From positions 36,988,662 through 37,052,661 of the forward strand of contig NC_056533.1 in the NCBI RefSeq assembly GCF_910596095.1: 64,000 nt of DNA. Reading direction: 5' to 3'. Positions 25,641-48,723 of this stretch are shown here, in pieces. The DNA is from Thunnus maccoyii (Eukaryota; Chordata; Actinopteri; Scombriformes; Scombridae). The notes below the pieces were generated by a model. That model made no database searches. It was given only the letters and a program-made list of their open reading frames with translations, and was not told the DNA's origin. The stretch's first letter is position 1. Each line of letters opens with the position of its first letter. Position numbers and translations under genes: made by a program.

Positions 25641-26836
25641 TATCCGGTATGGGCGATGGATTCTTTTCAAAATAAAATCCAACAGGCATTAGAGTAAACT
25701 GATGAGTGATGGATATGTGGAAGTTTGATTAAATGCGTTAAAAACTAATAAATATTTTAATTACTGTACTCCAATTATACAAAGAGAGCCATAAGAAATG
25801 TAAACAAAACTAATTCTCAAGAACCAACACAGTTTAAGGCTCAGAGACATGATGACAGATCTTAAAATGGTGCAAATTATGTATAAATTAAAAACAAATG
25901 ACAACCTGAAAGCATTCAAAAGTTGTTTAAAATGAGAAAAAGACTGATTTGATTATTTGAGAGGAATGTTTAAGAAACAAAGGGTCTGGAATGTGTAAAA
26001 AATATTTCTGTTTAAGGGAAAGAAGGGGAAAAAATCACTATTTGGTGGAGCTGTTAACAACTCATAGACATGTGAAATGTGACCCCGACTACACACTGCT
26101 TTTTGTAAGACGTCAAAAGCCAAAAAGGTTGGAAACCACTGGTTTCATCTTTAACAATGTGTTGTATTTTAAAAGCTTGTTATATTATCCATTGTATCAA
26201 ATCTTCATCTGAAAAGTAACTAAAGCTGTCAAATAAATGTAGTGGAGTAGAAAGTACAATATTTCCCTCTGAAATGTAGTGGAGTGGAAGTATAAAGTAG
26301 CTTCAAACGGAAATACAATAGTACAATTACCTCAAAATTGTACCTAAGCACAGTACTTGAGTACTTTCACATCGCTTTTACTCCATTTGCAGTCATATGC
26401 AATTTGAAGGGTGAAATACTGTACAAAAAATGTGTTTCCATGACTTTTAGCTCTCCATGAATCCACCTTGTCAGTGGATCAATAAGCAAAATAATTTACA
26501 TGATCAGAAAACTTTTTTTTTCACTCAATAATCAGCATCATTTAAGTCTTAAAAATGGATTTAATTGAAGTTTAATGATCCACAGAGAGTACAACACTTT
26601 ATCTCCATCACTCTTATTTCTTCATTTTTACAAACTTGTTGACATTAAACCGTCTCCTCTCTGCAATAAGCTTGAGTATCCTATAAAACTTAGCTACGTC
26701 AGAAACCACACAAGACCAGTTTGTTAGAAAATAGTAATGATAAGAATCATATACCAAGCTCGAATTAATCCTTCAGGAGTTATGACAGGTACTGGCTATT
26801 TTGACTTTCTAGTAACAGCCTGAAAAAAAGTGTCTG

Positions 26837-26842
26837 TTTATT
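26837..26842 (-). promoter_or_regulatory. Likely lctl poly(A) signal
   Basis: AATAAA on the minus strand about 200 bases after the lctl stop codon. Confidence 0.5.
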
Positions 26843-26984
26843 CAAAACAAAACAGCAAGACAGTTAAATCAACAAAATGCTTTGGACAGGATCAAGTTTT
26901 ACAGCTTTGGAGTCACTCTCAGATTTATTTCTACAGCTTCAAGGCCACTGAGGTCTGATATGGTGAAAACAGAGGATGTGATTG

Positions 26985-26994
26985 TGTGTGTGTG

Positions 26995-27036
<42 letters not shown>
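26985..27036. repeat. (TG)n microsatellite next to the lctl stop codon
   Basis: About 50 bp of TG with one interruption, beginning 4 bp past the lctl stop codon in the minus sense, so it lies in the 3' UTR as a (CA)n tract. Confidence 0.95.
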
Positions 27037-27038
<2 letters not shown>

Positions 27039-27039
27039 C

Positions 27040-37906
<10,867 letters not shown>

Positions 37907-40900
37907 TTTGATCTTTGTCAAGGAGCTCACTGTCTTCAGTTACACCTGATGAACAATTAATTGAAACACTGATCTCAAACAGGAATAATCAGACGTTAAA
38001 AACCTGTAAAAGCTGCTCCTGTCAGTCTGAAACAAATCCCAGCCTGAAGTCTGCTCTTAACCTGACAAGTTGAGTTGAAAAGTCACAATAAAGCAAAGGT
38101 TCAGAAACTCACGCCAAGGTGTCAGGTGTCCACAGGTTTTGAGTAAAACCATCCTAACTCAAACCCCAAAAAACCTCAGGATTCATTTGTTTAAACATCC
38201 ACTTAAAAAAACACGCAGTCACTGTCAGACCTCATGGATATAAAAGGAAGAATCTAGTTTCATTTCAGCCAGCTGTAAGACACACTGACACAAAACGCTA
38301 CCAGAGACAGAAAATAAGCCAGCTTGTCCAGCACGGTCAGGATGAGCGACATTTCAAGCTGTTGTAAATCTTCAGTGATGCAAAAAGGTAACCAAGATTA
38401 AAAACCTAAAAGTGTGTGAAAAGTTTTCCTGCGAGTCCTTCCTGCCAAAAGCCTGTCCCCCCTTCTATCATCTGCCCCCCTTTGCTCAGTCTCCGTCTCA
38501 GCCCCGGCCGCCTCACTCAGAACCACATATAGATGTCTGACCTGCTGCACACGTCCTGCATTTGTCTCCGCTGGAAACTGCTCCAAAATGCAAGAAACGT
38601 CCCCAAGCTTCTGGACCTGGTTAACGCTCACCAGTGTCACCAGCTGGTTCGGTGCCAATGTTACAGAAACAAAACACAGTGAAGCATCCAGGACATTTTC
38701 TGCTATTCATCAGCCCACATACAGCAACAACCCCCACCCCCTCCTCCCCCCCTCTCCTACACGCACACACACACACACACCAAATACCCCTCCATTTGAA
38801 ATCAGTGAAGTGTGAGGGTAAATTTGCTGGTGCAAACAGATCTTTTGGAACAAGGAGGGATTTTGACACTGTAAGCAAAGTTAATGTGAGTGAGCCTGAT
38901 TCATTCGCAGCTTGGTGTCATAACACTTTAACATGGCTTTATACTGTAGAACTGTGTTGTATTAGTGCACAACAGTAGAGAAAATATTCACACTGAAGGC
39001 GAGAGAACATGTGTAGAGTTACAGACTAGTAGAAATAAAAAAAAAAGATGAAACTATTCTGGAAACAAGCGCGTCCATCTTCCACTCGACAACAGGTGGA
39101 CACAATAACAGAAACACCATCCAATACGATAGCCATAAAAATATACTGTATACGTTACCTCTGTGATGTTTAAAATGTAGAGTTTTTTGTTGGTAAATGT
39201 GTCAGAAGAGATTTGAGGCGCTGGAAACTGTTTCTGTGTTCTTTGTTCCCTGAGAGTTGACGAAAAAGAAACAAGATTTTTCATTAAATTGTAATTTAAA
39301 AATATATGAATTGATAAAAAAGAGTTTCACCGGCACACAATGTATGAAACACAAATACATTTGTTTATATCTGTTTCAATAAATTTGGATTTTAGAGTAA
39401 GGCTGCAATTAATGATTATTTTCATTAGCGATTAATCTGTCGATTATTTTCTCAATTAATCAATTAATCAGGTTTCCCAAAGTACAATGTGACGTTTTCA
39501 AATGTTTTATCCACAACACAAAGATGTTCAGTTTACTGTCATAGAGACTAAAGAAAACAGAAAATATTCACAATTCACATTTAAGAAGCTGGAATCAGAG
39601 AATTTGGACTTTCTTTCTTAAAAAATGATGATTAATTGATTATCAGAATAGTTGGTGATTAATTTAATAGTTGGCAACTAATCAATTAATTGACTTATTG
39701 TCAGCTGCAGTGGAAGAATGAAAGAGTGAATATAACATTTATCATATAGTATAAGTCATAATTAAAGTTCACATACATTAATGCACTAAAATAGCAAATT
39801 ATAACAGAACCTTTATATCAGTAGATAAAAGCAAAGGAAACAACAAAAGTGACGTCACAGCCTGATTCGTCATTTTGTTTATAAAATATCAGAAATAGTA
39901 AACAATGCATAGTCATAATTAATGTTTTGTGCAACCAACAGTCCAAAATTCAAAGATATTCAGTTGTTATCATGTATGACGAAGAAAACCATCAAATCCT
40001 CACTGTTGAGAAGCTGGAAACATCAGATTTTTGGTATTTTGCGTAAAAAATACAATTATTTGATTATCAAAATAGCTGCCGATTCATTTTCTGTCGAACT
40101 GATTGAGTTTTTACCGATTTATCTATTTTATCAATTTGATTTAATCCTGTTTCTTATACCCACTCGGTACTAGTTGCAAACAGTTTTTAGGGAGTTTTTC
40201 CAAAAGCCGACTGAGACGATTTTCTAATTTTTGGGCTATAAATTAAATGTACTCGACTTGACTTCACTCTCAAAGAATATTTCATTAAACAGTATGTGGG
40301 CTTTGTAAATATCTACAACTTTAAAGCTGGAGTGCAAGACTTTTGTCTCCCCCTTCTGGCAGAGAGAGTAATTACAAAAACACTGTCGACACATGTTTAC
40401 GTCATGTAGCCTACTCTGTTGCTACTGTTGCAGCTATAAAATGGTGGATAAATTGTTTTGAGCATCACACAACCCCCCCCCTCCACGAAATGACTCATTT
40501 CACTATCAGAATTTCATCCGTTCGGTTTAGAGGAAGTCTAGAAGAGCTGCACGATTAAAATGATTTTATCCTCCATTTAAGTTAGCAGAGAGCTAACTGG
40601 AAGTCTCTGGGTGCGCATTCAAACAGCCAGAGAGCGGGAATGTCCTGCTCTGACATGAGATTACTGTGAAATACAGAGAGATTTATCTGGTGGTGAAAGG
40701 CTTAATCAGCATTGTGTGAGTTCATTCGTTAATCTAACGTACGCTCGTTTATATATAAAAGTTCCGCGCTGCAGGTTTAAGATTTAAATTGAAATCAGAC
40801 CATCAGGTGTTGGTCACCAGTTACACAAATAATGTGCAGCAGTGGAAACAATCACAATAGTGATGTCCAATTTGTATGTTCAGGTTCACAGAGGTGAAAC

Positions 40901-41148
40901 CAGCCATTCGTTTCCATAGTGGAAGCCCCCCCCGCTTGTCAGTGCAGCCCCCCCCTCCCTCCCCCCTCAGGGTCACGACCTCTTCAGTGAATACAGTGTG
41001 CTGGAGCTCGCCGCGCACAAAGCATGAATACAACCAGTATCATAAGGTGCATTGTTTACAGACTATTGTTGTAAAAAAATGCTGAATTGTTCAAAGCCAA
41101 AACTGTTGGCACTGCACTCTCCGTCCACACATTTACATGTTAGTGTGC

Positions 41149-41183
<35 letters not shown>

Positions 41184-41468
41184 AAAACTGTGTTCTCTCT
41201 GCTTGTTGTGTTTGTATTTGTATGCACACACCTATTTCAATTGCATGTGTATGTATGTGTTTTGTGCACTGCATGCGGTTGCAGTGTTTGCAGCGGATGT
41301 GTATGCGTGTAGAGAGAAGACAACATGAGCGTGGTTGTGCGTTTAGCATATCAATGGCGTCCAGGGCCCCGAGGACTGTTGCAGAACCACTCTGAGCTTT
41401 CTAGTACCTGTCGGCTCACCTCACCTTGCTGTATTTAAGGGGCTTTCTTGTGGCGTCGCAGAGCTGAC
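37907..41468. other. Divergent lctl / crystallin spacer
   Basis: About 3.6 kb upstream of both genes. It contains two GCTGCAAC elements (39401-39712 and about 39865-40125), a repeat shared with 62140-62310 (about 40325-40760, including GCAGCTATAAAATGGTGGATAAAT), CA and TG microsatellites (38763-38782, 41152-41180) and C-rich runs near 40926-40966. No exon was recognised. Promoters of both genes must lie here. Confidence 0.55.
41432..41439 (+). promoter_or_regulatory. Possible TATA box of the crystallin gene
   Basis: TATTTAAG lies 30 bp before the ATG at 41469. A start site only a few bases before the ATG would match the short leaders known for lens crystallin genes. It is a position-based guess; no Maf or Pax6 site was clear to me. 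Confidence 0.35.
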
Positions 41469-44400
41469 ATGAACATCTTTACTAAGGTCCCAGGATTAGC
41501 CCAACAAACCAGGTATGTTGAGAGTGCCGTGCACCAGCCGGGCTCACAGGGTCAGGGGTGTGGAGGTGGGTGGGCCCGTGGCTCCACATCCCACCTCCTG
41601 CTCGTTCTCCTGCTCTGTTCTCTGTGACGCCTCCAACGCCAGTTTCCCAAAATCATCTGGACAGTGATGATGGTTATAGGAGACATGCACACATACATCT
41701 CAGGTGCAAGATGATGGTTTTAATTTGAGAGACTGAAGCACTGAAATACTTCTAAATCAGTATCATTCCTAATCTGTCGGGAATAGAAATGAAAAAAAAT
41801 GTTTTTGTTGACCAAAATGACGTAATGAAATTCTCAGAAGCTTCAATTACACTTCCACACACGATTTAAATATCAGCATTAATTGGAGAATTCGTTTTTT
41901 ATGAAGTTTCTTTGTGGTTTCTATCTTCTGTCTTAGTTATTGAGTGGTGTGTTTGGGGTATAAGTATTCATTAAAAATGCTTCTATATCTACAGCAAGCT
42001 GGGGTCTGTGCTCCAACGTGCCTTCTACGGGTCCAGTGGGAGGGTGAGTCAAATAATTGAGTAGAGCTACGTTTTGTTTTGTTTTTTTCTGAACGGATGA
42101 TATCGACTGTGTGGAACTGAATTGTGAATCAATATCAAGGGTGAAGCGGCAAAAATAAGTTAGTGGTATATAAATGTAATTTCTACAAAAATGTCATGAT
42201 AGTAAAAACAGTCACAACAAGGAATTTCATTTAATTATTTAAAGCAGATTTAATTAAGGATTCAAGGACTATTTGTCACAATTAGTGTAACAGTGGAGGA
42301 AGCAGAGGTATTTGTTTATTATGTACATCCATTTGATGATACTTCTACTCAACTACAGTTCAGATGAAAATATTATTTCTGCTCTGTTTCATTTACCTCA
42401 CAGGTTTATTACTTTTCAGATTAAGATTTTACATTAAGAAAAATATTATAGTCTTATAAATATTCAGTCTGGTTTTCATTCTAATTTTTCTACGACTACT
42501 GCCATTGTAACATTTACCAATGATGTATTGTCATCGTAGACAATTTACAGGTGGAATTTTTATTGATTTAACTAAGGCTTTCGATTTAGTTGACCATTAT
42601 CTTCTTGATAAACTTTATGCTATTGGTATCTCTTAACAGGCATTATTTTGGTATATTATTTTTGTTTATTTCATCACAATCAATCAGATTATTTAACTGT
42701 TGAATAAGTGTTGAAAAGGGTGTACCTCAGGGATCTATTTTACGACCTTTACTTTTCTCAATTTTTAAAAATGATCTTCCAAAAATTTGTGCTAATTCTT
42801 CTGTTCAGTTATATGCAGATGACACGGTTATATACACATCTGACTCTGATATAACTAAAATTCAAGGCCCTCTGTAATCAGAATCTTTTTTTGTTCAAAA
42901 TTATTTTTTTTTAAAATAAGAATCTCATGTTAAACAAGCGGAAGTCTTGTAGCATGTCATTTGGTACTAGTGATAATCTTAATCATTCACCTGCTGAGTT
43001 AATTTTACCGATGGGTCTTATTAAAGTTGATAAATGTAAATACTTTGGACTTTGGATTGATTCTGAATTTTCTTTTAGGCCTCTTATTGATTTTATTAGA
43101 AATAAAAGAAACGCTAGTCTCAGATGACTATATTGTTTAATTAAAGGTAAAGTCAGCGATTATAATCCATTACACTTTTTTTCAAATTCTGCGAAATTCT
43201 GTTCTGTTTGTGCGCTGAAAAAAAATCTGGTGTCCATACACAGTCCAGGCTGTAAATGTAAACACGGTGGCTCGGAGTGAGAAGTGTTGAGACCACAGAG
43301 AGGCGGAGAGTGTAGATAAACTGTTGTGCTCATATTAATAATGTGTGAGAGGAACAGAAGTGACTCTACAGCTGACGCATCACTCTGGAATCCGCCATAT
43401 TTAGTGTTTATTTCAAATATAAACAATCTCTCTCCAGAATCACTGACTCTACCTTTAATGTTTGTTACCTTTCGTGTTTTGTACCTGACGACCCCCCTGA
43501 AAACGAGATGACGCATCTCAAGGGGTTTATCATCTTATTAGATTATTTTGAAATAAAAAACTCAGCACAGTGTTATAGATTAAATCAGGCTTTTCTAACC
43601 TTTTTGGCTTGTTTAACTGAATTGTTAACAGTTCAACCAAATAGTATTTTACACTCTAAACGTCTCACATGGTTTCATTTAAATACCTGTTTGAGGCCCA
43701 AAGAGGTGAAATTATTTCACAATAAAAAGCAAAAATTCTGTCCAAAGATGACTACAAATTTACAAACTCAAATTAATCTTGTGACCTTTTGGAGGGCTAA
43801 CCCCCAAAACTAGCTACTAGGTCAAAGGTCTGTTTAATATCTTACTGTAGTTATTGGCATAAATAATTAAGATCTAAAGAATTAAGACCAGAAAAAATGG
43901 ATAGAAAAAGACTCCACGTTTAAAAGAATACTGAAAACTGGAGTTGTGTGAAGTTGGGTTTCTCTACAAGCATGTGATGGGAAACACAACCAATTATCAA
44001 ACAAAACAAAACAAAAAAAAAGCTTCACACATGGGGGGCCCACAGGAAAGGCTGGATCCGCCACGGGTCAGACCTCCTTTAAATCCTAGAAAGTGTAAAA
44101 CTTCTACTCGTGGTGCAAATAAATGTAAAAAGACAGAGGATAGTGTGCATATCTAACCCTAGTTGGTTATAGGAGCAGGACAAAAAGCAGCTAGTAAAGA
44201 AAAGGAGAGACAAGACTGTCTGCACACTGAAATCTGCGAGCGTCACGGTTTTTATTGCAGCATTTCAACCTGATGAAGATCTTACAGGGTGAAATGTTGC
44301 AATAAAAACTTGGGAGCCTGCAAATTTCAGTGTGTGTACAACCTTTTTTCTGTTAATGCAAATGAATGTAACATTTGTACATCAGAGTATGAGTAGTAAA

Positions 44401-47400
44401 ATGAAAGCAAGCTCTTTATATTTATTATTTTTCCTCTGATATCTCAGGTGACCCTTTTCGAGCAGCGGAACTTCGCCGGCAGACGGCTGGAACTGAGTTC
44501 TGACTGCCCCAGGCTCAGTGACAAGAACTTCCCAGAGAGATGCAACTCTGTGCAGGTTGAGAGCGGAGCGTAAGTCAACACCACCACCTAAAGCGGACGA
44601 CAAGTCACTGCAACACACTCTGGGTGTCCAAAACAGAGAGAAATTTGCAGGCTCCCAAGTTTTTAATGCAACATGAAGGGTGTAAAAGTAGATATAATTA
44701 ATTATTCCAGACTTTAAAACCAGATTGGTGTAGATGGGATTCTACTCTGCTGTTACGGCTAATAAGGAGGTTTTGCTTATGTATCTTTGAGCAGAATGAA
44801 CTCTGAATTACTTTACATGAAGTTATTTAATTAGGTGATTTGTTGGTGAAATAATGTCTCGACGTCAAGGTCAAAACTGGATTAAATGTCAAGGTTCCAG
44901 GTTGCTTTTATAATAGTTTTAAAGAAAAAGCTGCACAGAAAACAGACATATAACACTTAATAAGAAAAATAAAATCCGCATATAATTTGCAAACACTGGC
45001 CTAAACATAAATAACAACACTAACTTGGAGTTGGAAAAACTTATTGTTAAAATGTGCAGGAATTATATAACTATTATTTTACCAGAACTTCAAAGACTCA
45101 CACTGACTCAACATTGATATGCTGTTTAAAAAAAAGGTTTTATGTAACCTTGATGTCCAAAAAATGTCTCTTTTTCAACCAAATTTTGCCCAGTTTGAAC
45201 CAGAAATCATTTGACCTACAACTCATCAAATCAACACAGGATTTTTATTCATATTTCAGACGGAAATTGTGTCTAATTGTGGAAATTCAAGTTTTGAATC
45301 ATTAAGATTTCTTCTGTCTACCAAATGGTGTTTATTGGGAATTGAACTTCAGCTGAAATTTGGGAGTTTGGCTGCAAAATGTTGCTTTGTTTTCTGCTCT
45401 TTTAGTCCCTGCTAGTCTTTTTTCCTGCATCTGTATTTGTATCTCTTCTCTCTCCTCACTTTCTCTGCTCTTTTTAAAGATGGATCGGTTACGAGCATGA
45501 GAACTTCCGGGGTCGCCAGTACCTGTGGGACATGTCCGACCGCGGAGAGTACAACTGCTACGACAAGTGGTGTGCTCAGGTGGACCACATCGCCTCTGTC
45601 CGCGCTGTCAAACAGGTGAAACAGGAAGCTGACGAAAACACACACATGAGTTACATTCAGTCAGTCAGTACAGGCGCACATCAACATGCAAACACTGTTA
45701 TGCATCATGCTTAACTTCTACAAGTCTGCAAACCTGTTTTATTTGACATTTTAAGGATGCAAACTTTGTGTAAACTGTGTAAAATCTGTCACACAAAAGT
45801 GTAGATTGTAAAGTTTTTAATTTCCCAGTAACAGAGCTGTGCCCTGAGACTCTATAATAATAGTTAAAAAGAGGGTTTGTGTGAAAATGTCGGCTTAAAA
45901 TCAGAAGTACATCAACAGAAAGCAGTTTAACTGTACACTAACACACCCAGAAACAATCTCACCCATCAACACGCACTCACTAGAGGTGTATCTGTATATT
46001 TCTGTTTTTTGGGTTTTTTTCAGGACAATAACCCTGGCAAAGCGCAGCTGTTTGAGCGAGCTGGCTACTCCGGTAAGAAGATGGAGATCCAGGACGACAT
46101 CCCTAACCTGATGAGCCGTTACAGCCTCAACAGAGTCGCCTCCATCCGCGTTCTCGGGGGAGCGTAAGTGCAACATCTCAGCCGGTTTCTATCACTGTTA
46201 ATACACTATCAATCAGTCCTAAAGGCTTAGAATTTTCACATTAAACTGCACTAAACCATACATGTGGTTTATAACAGGAGCTGTATATCTAGTTTCCTGG
46301 TTATCCTTCCTACACAGTAACAATATTTCTGCATGTTTGGCTGTTTTTTACTACTTTGGCTTCACAATATTGACAATCACATGGATTCATGGTATTATTA
46401 AACCTCATCATGGTACTTTTAATCAGCTGTAATTACTATAAAAATTTACTCCGATGGGCATTTGTGGAATCCTAAAATGCAATATATGTTCATTGTTGTC
46501 ATTTAAACGGGCCGTTTTAAAAATCTTTTGGGACAAATCTCAAATTCCAAGTTGAGAAAAAAATCTTACCAGAAGGAGGCCATTGCAACCATTTAGTGGC
46601 TGTTCTGGAGCTTTCCATGATGGACTTTGCTCAGCTGTTAGAGAATTAAAGATGTTCAAATGTCAGTGTTTTCCAAGGACCTTAAGGACTTTTCGACATA
46701 AAACCTGAGATTCAAAGTTCATTCTTGAACTTCATCAGTTGATGAAGATCATGAGATATGATCAAAAGATCCAGAACAGCTACTAAATGATGCTTGTCGG
46801 ATTTTTCTAAGGTCAAGAATGAACTTAAAAGCTAAAATTGCAAGTCAATGACACAGAAAATCATTTTTTCCTCTTTTGAACAGAACTGAGATCAATACCT
46901 CCAATGCAAACTGTAGCCCTAATAACACACAGCCTGTCTGTGCATTTTTATTTCCTGTTCCAGGATTTTACCACGTCAAACTTCACACTTAAACGTAGTC
47001 AGTCGATGATTTGTTAATGTTTAACAGGGGGGTTGGCTTAAAGAGAGCAGCCCACGACTACACGCTGCTACTTGTCACTTTGATCATGAAGAATTGAGTA
47101 TTTATAGAATAGTTTAAAGAATGTAGTAGATCCAAGACGAAACAGACAGAAGGGCGGGACTGAGAGAAAAAGGCACAATTACAAATCCGTCTGCTACTTC
47201 AGCACCATGGACAGCGCCAGAGATTCATCAATACACAGCACAGTTTGGCTGCTGATATTTCAGAGCCGTGATCTTAGATTCTAACCTGCAGTCAGATAAA
47301 GGATCAATGAGTCAGGCAGACTAGACTAACGTACCTCATAGATCTCATGTCGCCTGCTGAATGTAAGGCTGCAACTAATGATTATTATACCTATCAATTA

Positions 47401-47652
47401 ATCAGCCAGTTTCTTTGTTTAATTAATCATTTAGTCTCTAAAATATCAAAAACAGCCATCATGAATCAATTTGTTTTAATCAACAGTTTGCATTTGACTG
47501 ATCTAAACTTTGTTTGCAGGTGGGTGGTTTATCAGGAACCAAACTACAGAGGACCTCACTACGTCCTGGAGAAGCGTGATTACAATAACTTCTCTGACTG
47601 GGGCAGCCAGAACAGCACCGTGGGCTCCATGCGCAGAGTCCGCTTCAACTAG
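41469..47652 (+). CDS. Beta/gamma-crystallin (beta-crystallin-like lens protein; crybgx is a candidate name)
   Basis: Six coding exons: 41469-41512 (ATG), 41995-42043, 44448-44569, 45480-45615, 46024-46163 and 47520-47652 (TAG), giving 207 residues. Exons 1-2 encode a 31-residue N-terminal arm ([18 protein letters not shown] start). Each of exons 3-6 encodes one Greek-key motif: [44 protein letters not shown] and [14 protein letters not shown]. The one-motif-per-exon layout and coding arm are typical of beta-crystallins. The C-terminus ([10 protein letters not shown]) lacks the long beta-B tail and looks more gamma-like. By family knowledge these are structural, refractive proteins of lens fibre cells. 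I could not settle the subfamily from memory. AATAAA at 47758-47763 follows the stop by about 105 bp. Confidence 0.93.
42480..43560 (+). mobile_element. Dead non-LTR retrotransposon (LINE) fragment in crystallin intron 2
   Basis: Reverse-transcriptase motifs are readable across several frames: [13 protein letters not shown] (about 42556-42594), GVPQGSI (about 42720-42740) and YADDTVIYT (42812-42838). Stops and frameshifts separate them. 42927-43127 continues an RT-derived open stretch ([17 protein letters not shown]). A GAGATGACGCATCTC palindrome near 43507 resembles the 3' region of such elements. It is interrupted by a MITE at 43145-43454. It is inactive. Confidence 0.8.
43141..43458. mobile_element. 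TTAA-flanked MITE (piggyBac-like) nested in the LINE fragment
   Basis: TTAA at 43141-43144 and at 43455-43458 flanks a 310-bp non-coding segment. Its ends are inverted repeats: AGGTAAAGTCAGCGATT at the left and the reverse complement of AGGTAGAGTCAGTGATT at the right (two mismatches in 17). TTAA target duplication is the piggyBac signature. Confidence 0.7.
44226..44333. repeat. Large imperfect hairpin in crystallin intron 2
   Basis: CACTGAAATCTGCGAG..TTTTTATTGCAGCATTTCA is mirrored by TGAAATGTTGCAATAAAAACTTGGGAGCCTGCAAATTTCAGTG-type sequence (arms about 46 bp, spacer about 17 bp). A partial third copy of one arm is at 44641-44676. It ends about 115 bp before exon 3. Confidence 0.75.
47367..47505 (+). 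repeat. GCTGCAAC element fragment beside the last crystallin exon
   Basis: Begins TAAGGCTGCAACTAATGATTATTATAC and carries the ATTAATCAGCC core. It is truncated about 15 bp before the exon 6 acceptor at 47519. Confidence 0.7.
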
Positions 47653-48723
47653 ACACCAACTCAACCTCCGATCTACAAACTCCTGTCAGCACAACTTCCT
47701 TCCTTCAACGTCACACTCATGAAACCTGTCAGCTTTACACACAAAACCTATTTTAGTAATAAACTGTTAAAAAAGACAAACGCTTTGAGTTTTTATTGTT
47801 TGAATACATTTTAAAGTCGTCACTATTCTAAAAGGATTCAGGTTGTAAATCAAAGGAATTCTGATGCTTTTGGTCAATGAAATGTTAAATATTCTGCAAG
47901 CGGTCAAAACATAGTCTAGTTATAACATGAGTGTTTAAGTGGAGTTTTATGCATCATTAAAGTAAAAACACTCATGTACAGAAGTTGCAACTTAAGACAG
48001 ATGTACTGATTTATGAATAGCTGGTGTAAAATTACTCAAGGCTGCTTCAAAATGGTTTGTTACAAGTCAAAGCTGTGAAAGACAAAGAATTTACTATATT
48101 GCAAGCTAATTAAAACATTTTATTTCACTTTATGAACAAACATTTTTCCAAAAAAAGATCCCAAGATTCATGAATCCACATATGCCACAACATGCAAGTG
48201 CAATTACGCACAAAACGGACACATTAAAATGCATCAAGTACAAGAGATACAACCAAAAGTACAGAACATTTGTCAGGTGTGTAAGAAAGACAAACAGAAT
48301 AAAGAAAGGCATGAGGTAGACCGACTAAAGCTCAATAAACCAGTTGGTTAACAGGTTATTTCAAGCAAAAGTCTAATAAAGATTTAAAATAAATATAAAT
48401 AACTTAAACCTCAAGATTCTTGCTTCATAGAAATTTGTTTTAAACAACCTCTGATTAGAAGCTGTGCAATTCAGACTTGATTGACTGTAGTTTAGATGCA
48501 GTGGATGAAAATCTGGCGTACCGCAAAGATATTTGGCGACACATTGATGATAAAGCAAAATGTATATAGTGCCCAAAAAAAACCAAAACAAAAAACAACC
48601 TCAGATCAAAAATATAAAGACATTTTTATTAAAAACTAGTGAAGTTTCTCCACAGGTCATGAATCTAAAATAAAGTGCAAGTGAAATGTCCAGACGAAAA
48701 AAAAAAAAAAAAAAAAGTTCATC
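47653..48723. other. Convergent crystallin / ccnb2 spacer
   Basis: Contains the crystallin poly(A) signal (AATAAA 47758-47763) and the ccnb2 poly(A) signal (minus-strand AATAAA at 48630-48625, about 95 bases after its stop), with an A-run at 48697-48716. Otherwise AT-rich; no gene was recognised. Confidence 0.6.
48625..48630 (-). promoter_or_regulatory. ccnb2 poly(A) signal
   Basis: AATAAA on the minus strand about 95 bases downstream of the stop codon. Confidence 0.6.

Larger units (their letters stand above)
24187..27039. other. Spacer between tipin start and lctl 3' end
   Basis: Contains two GCTGCAAC elements (24403-24721, complete with both ends; about 24790-25015), a GCTAA tandem run near 25405-25425, the candidate tipin promoter and untranslated exon (25591-25640), and a repeat of the AAATGTAGTGGAGT type at about 26215-26385. 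A minus-strand AATAAA at 26837-26842 is the likely lctl poly(A) signal. No protein-coding gene was recognised. Confidence 0.55.

Noticed and set aside
43160-43516. 118-codon minus-strand ORF
   Set aside because: Lies inside the TTAA-flanked MITE and has no recognisable domain.
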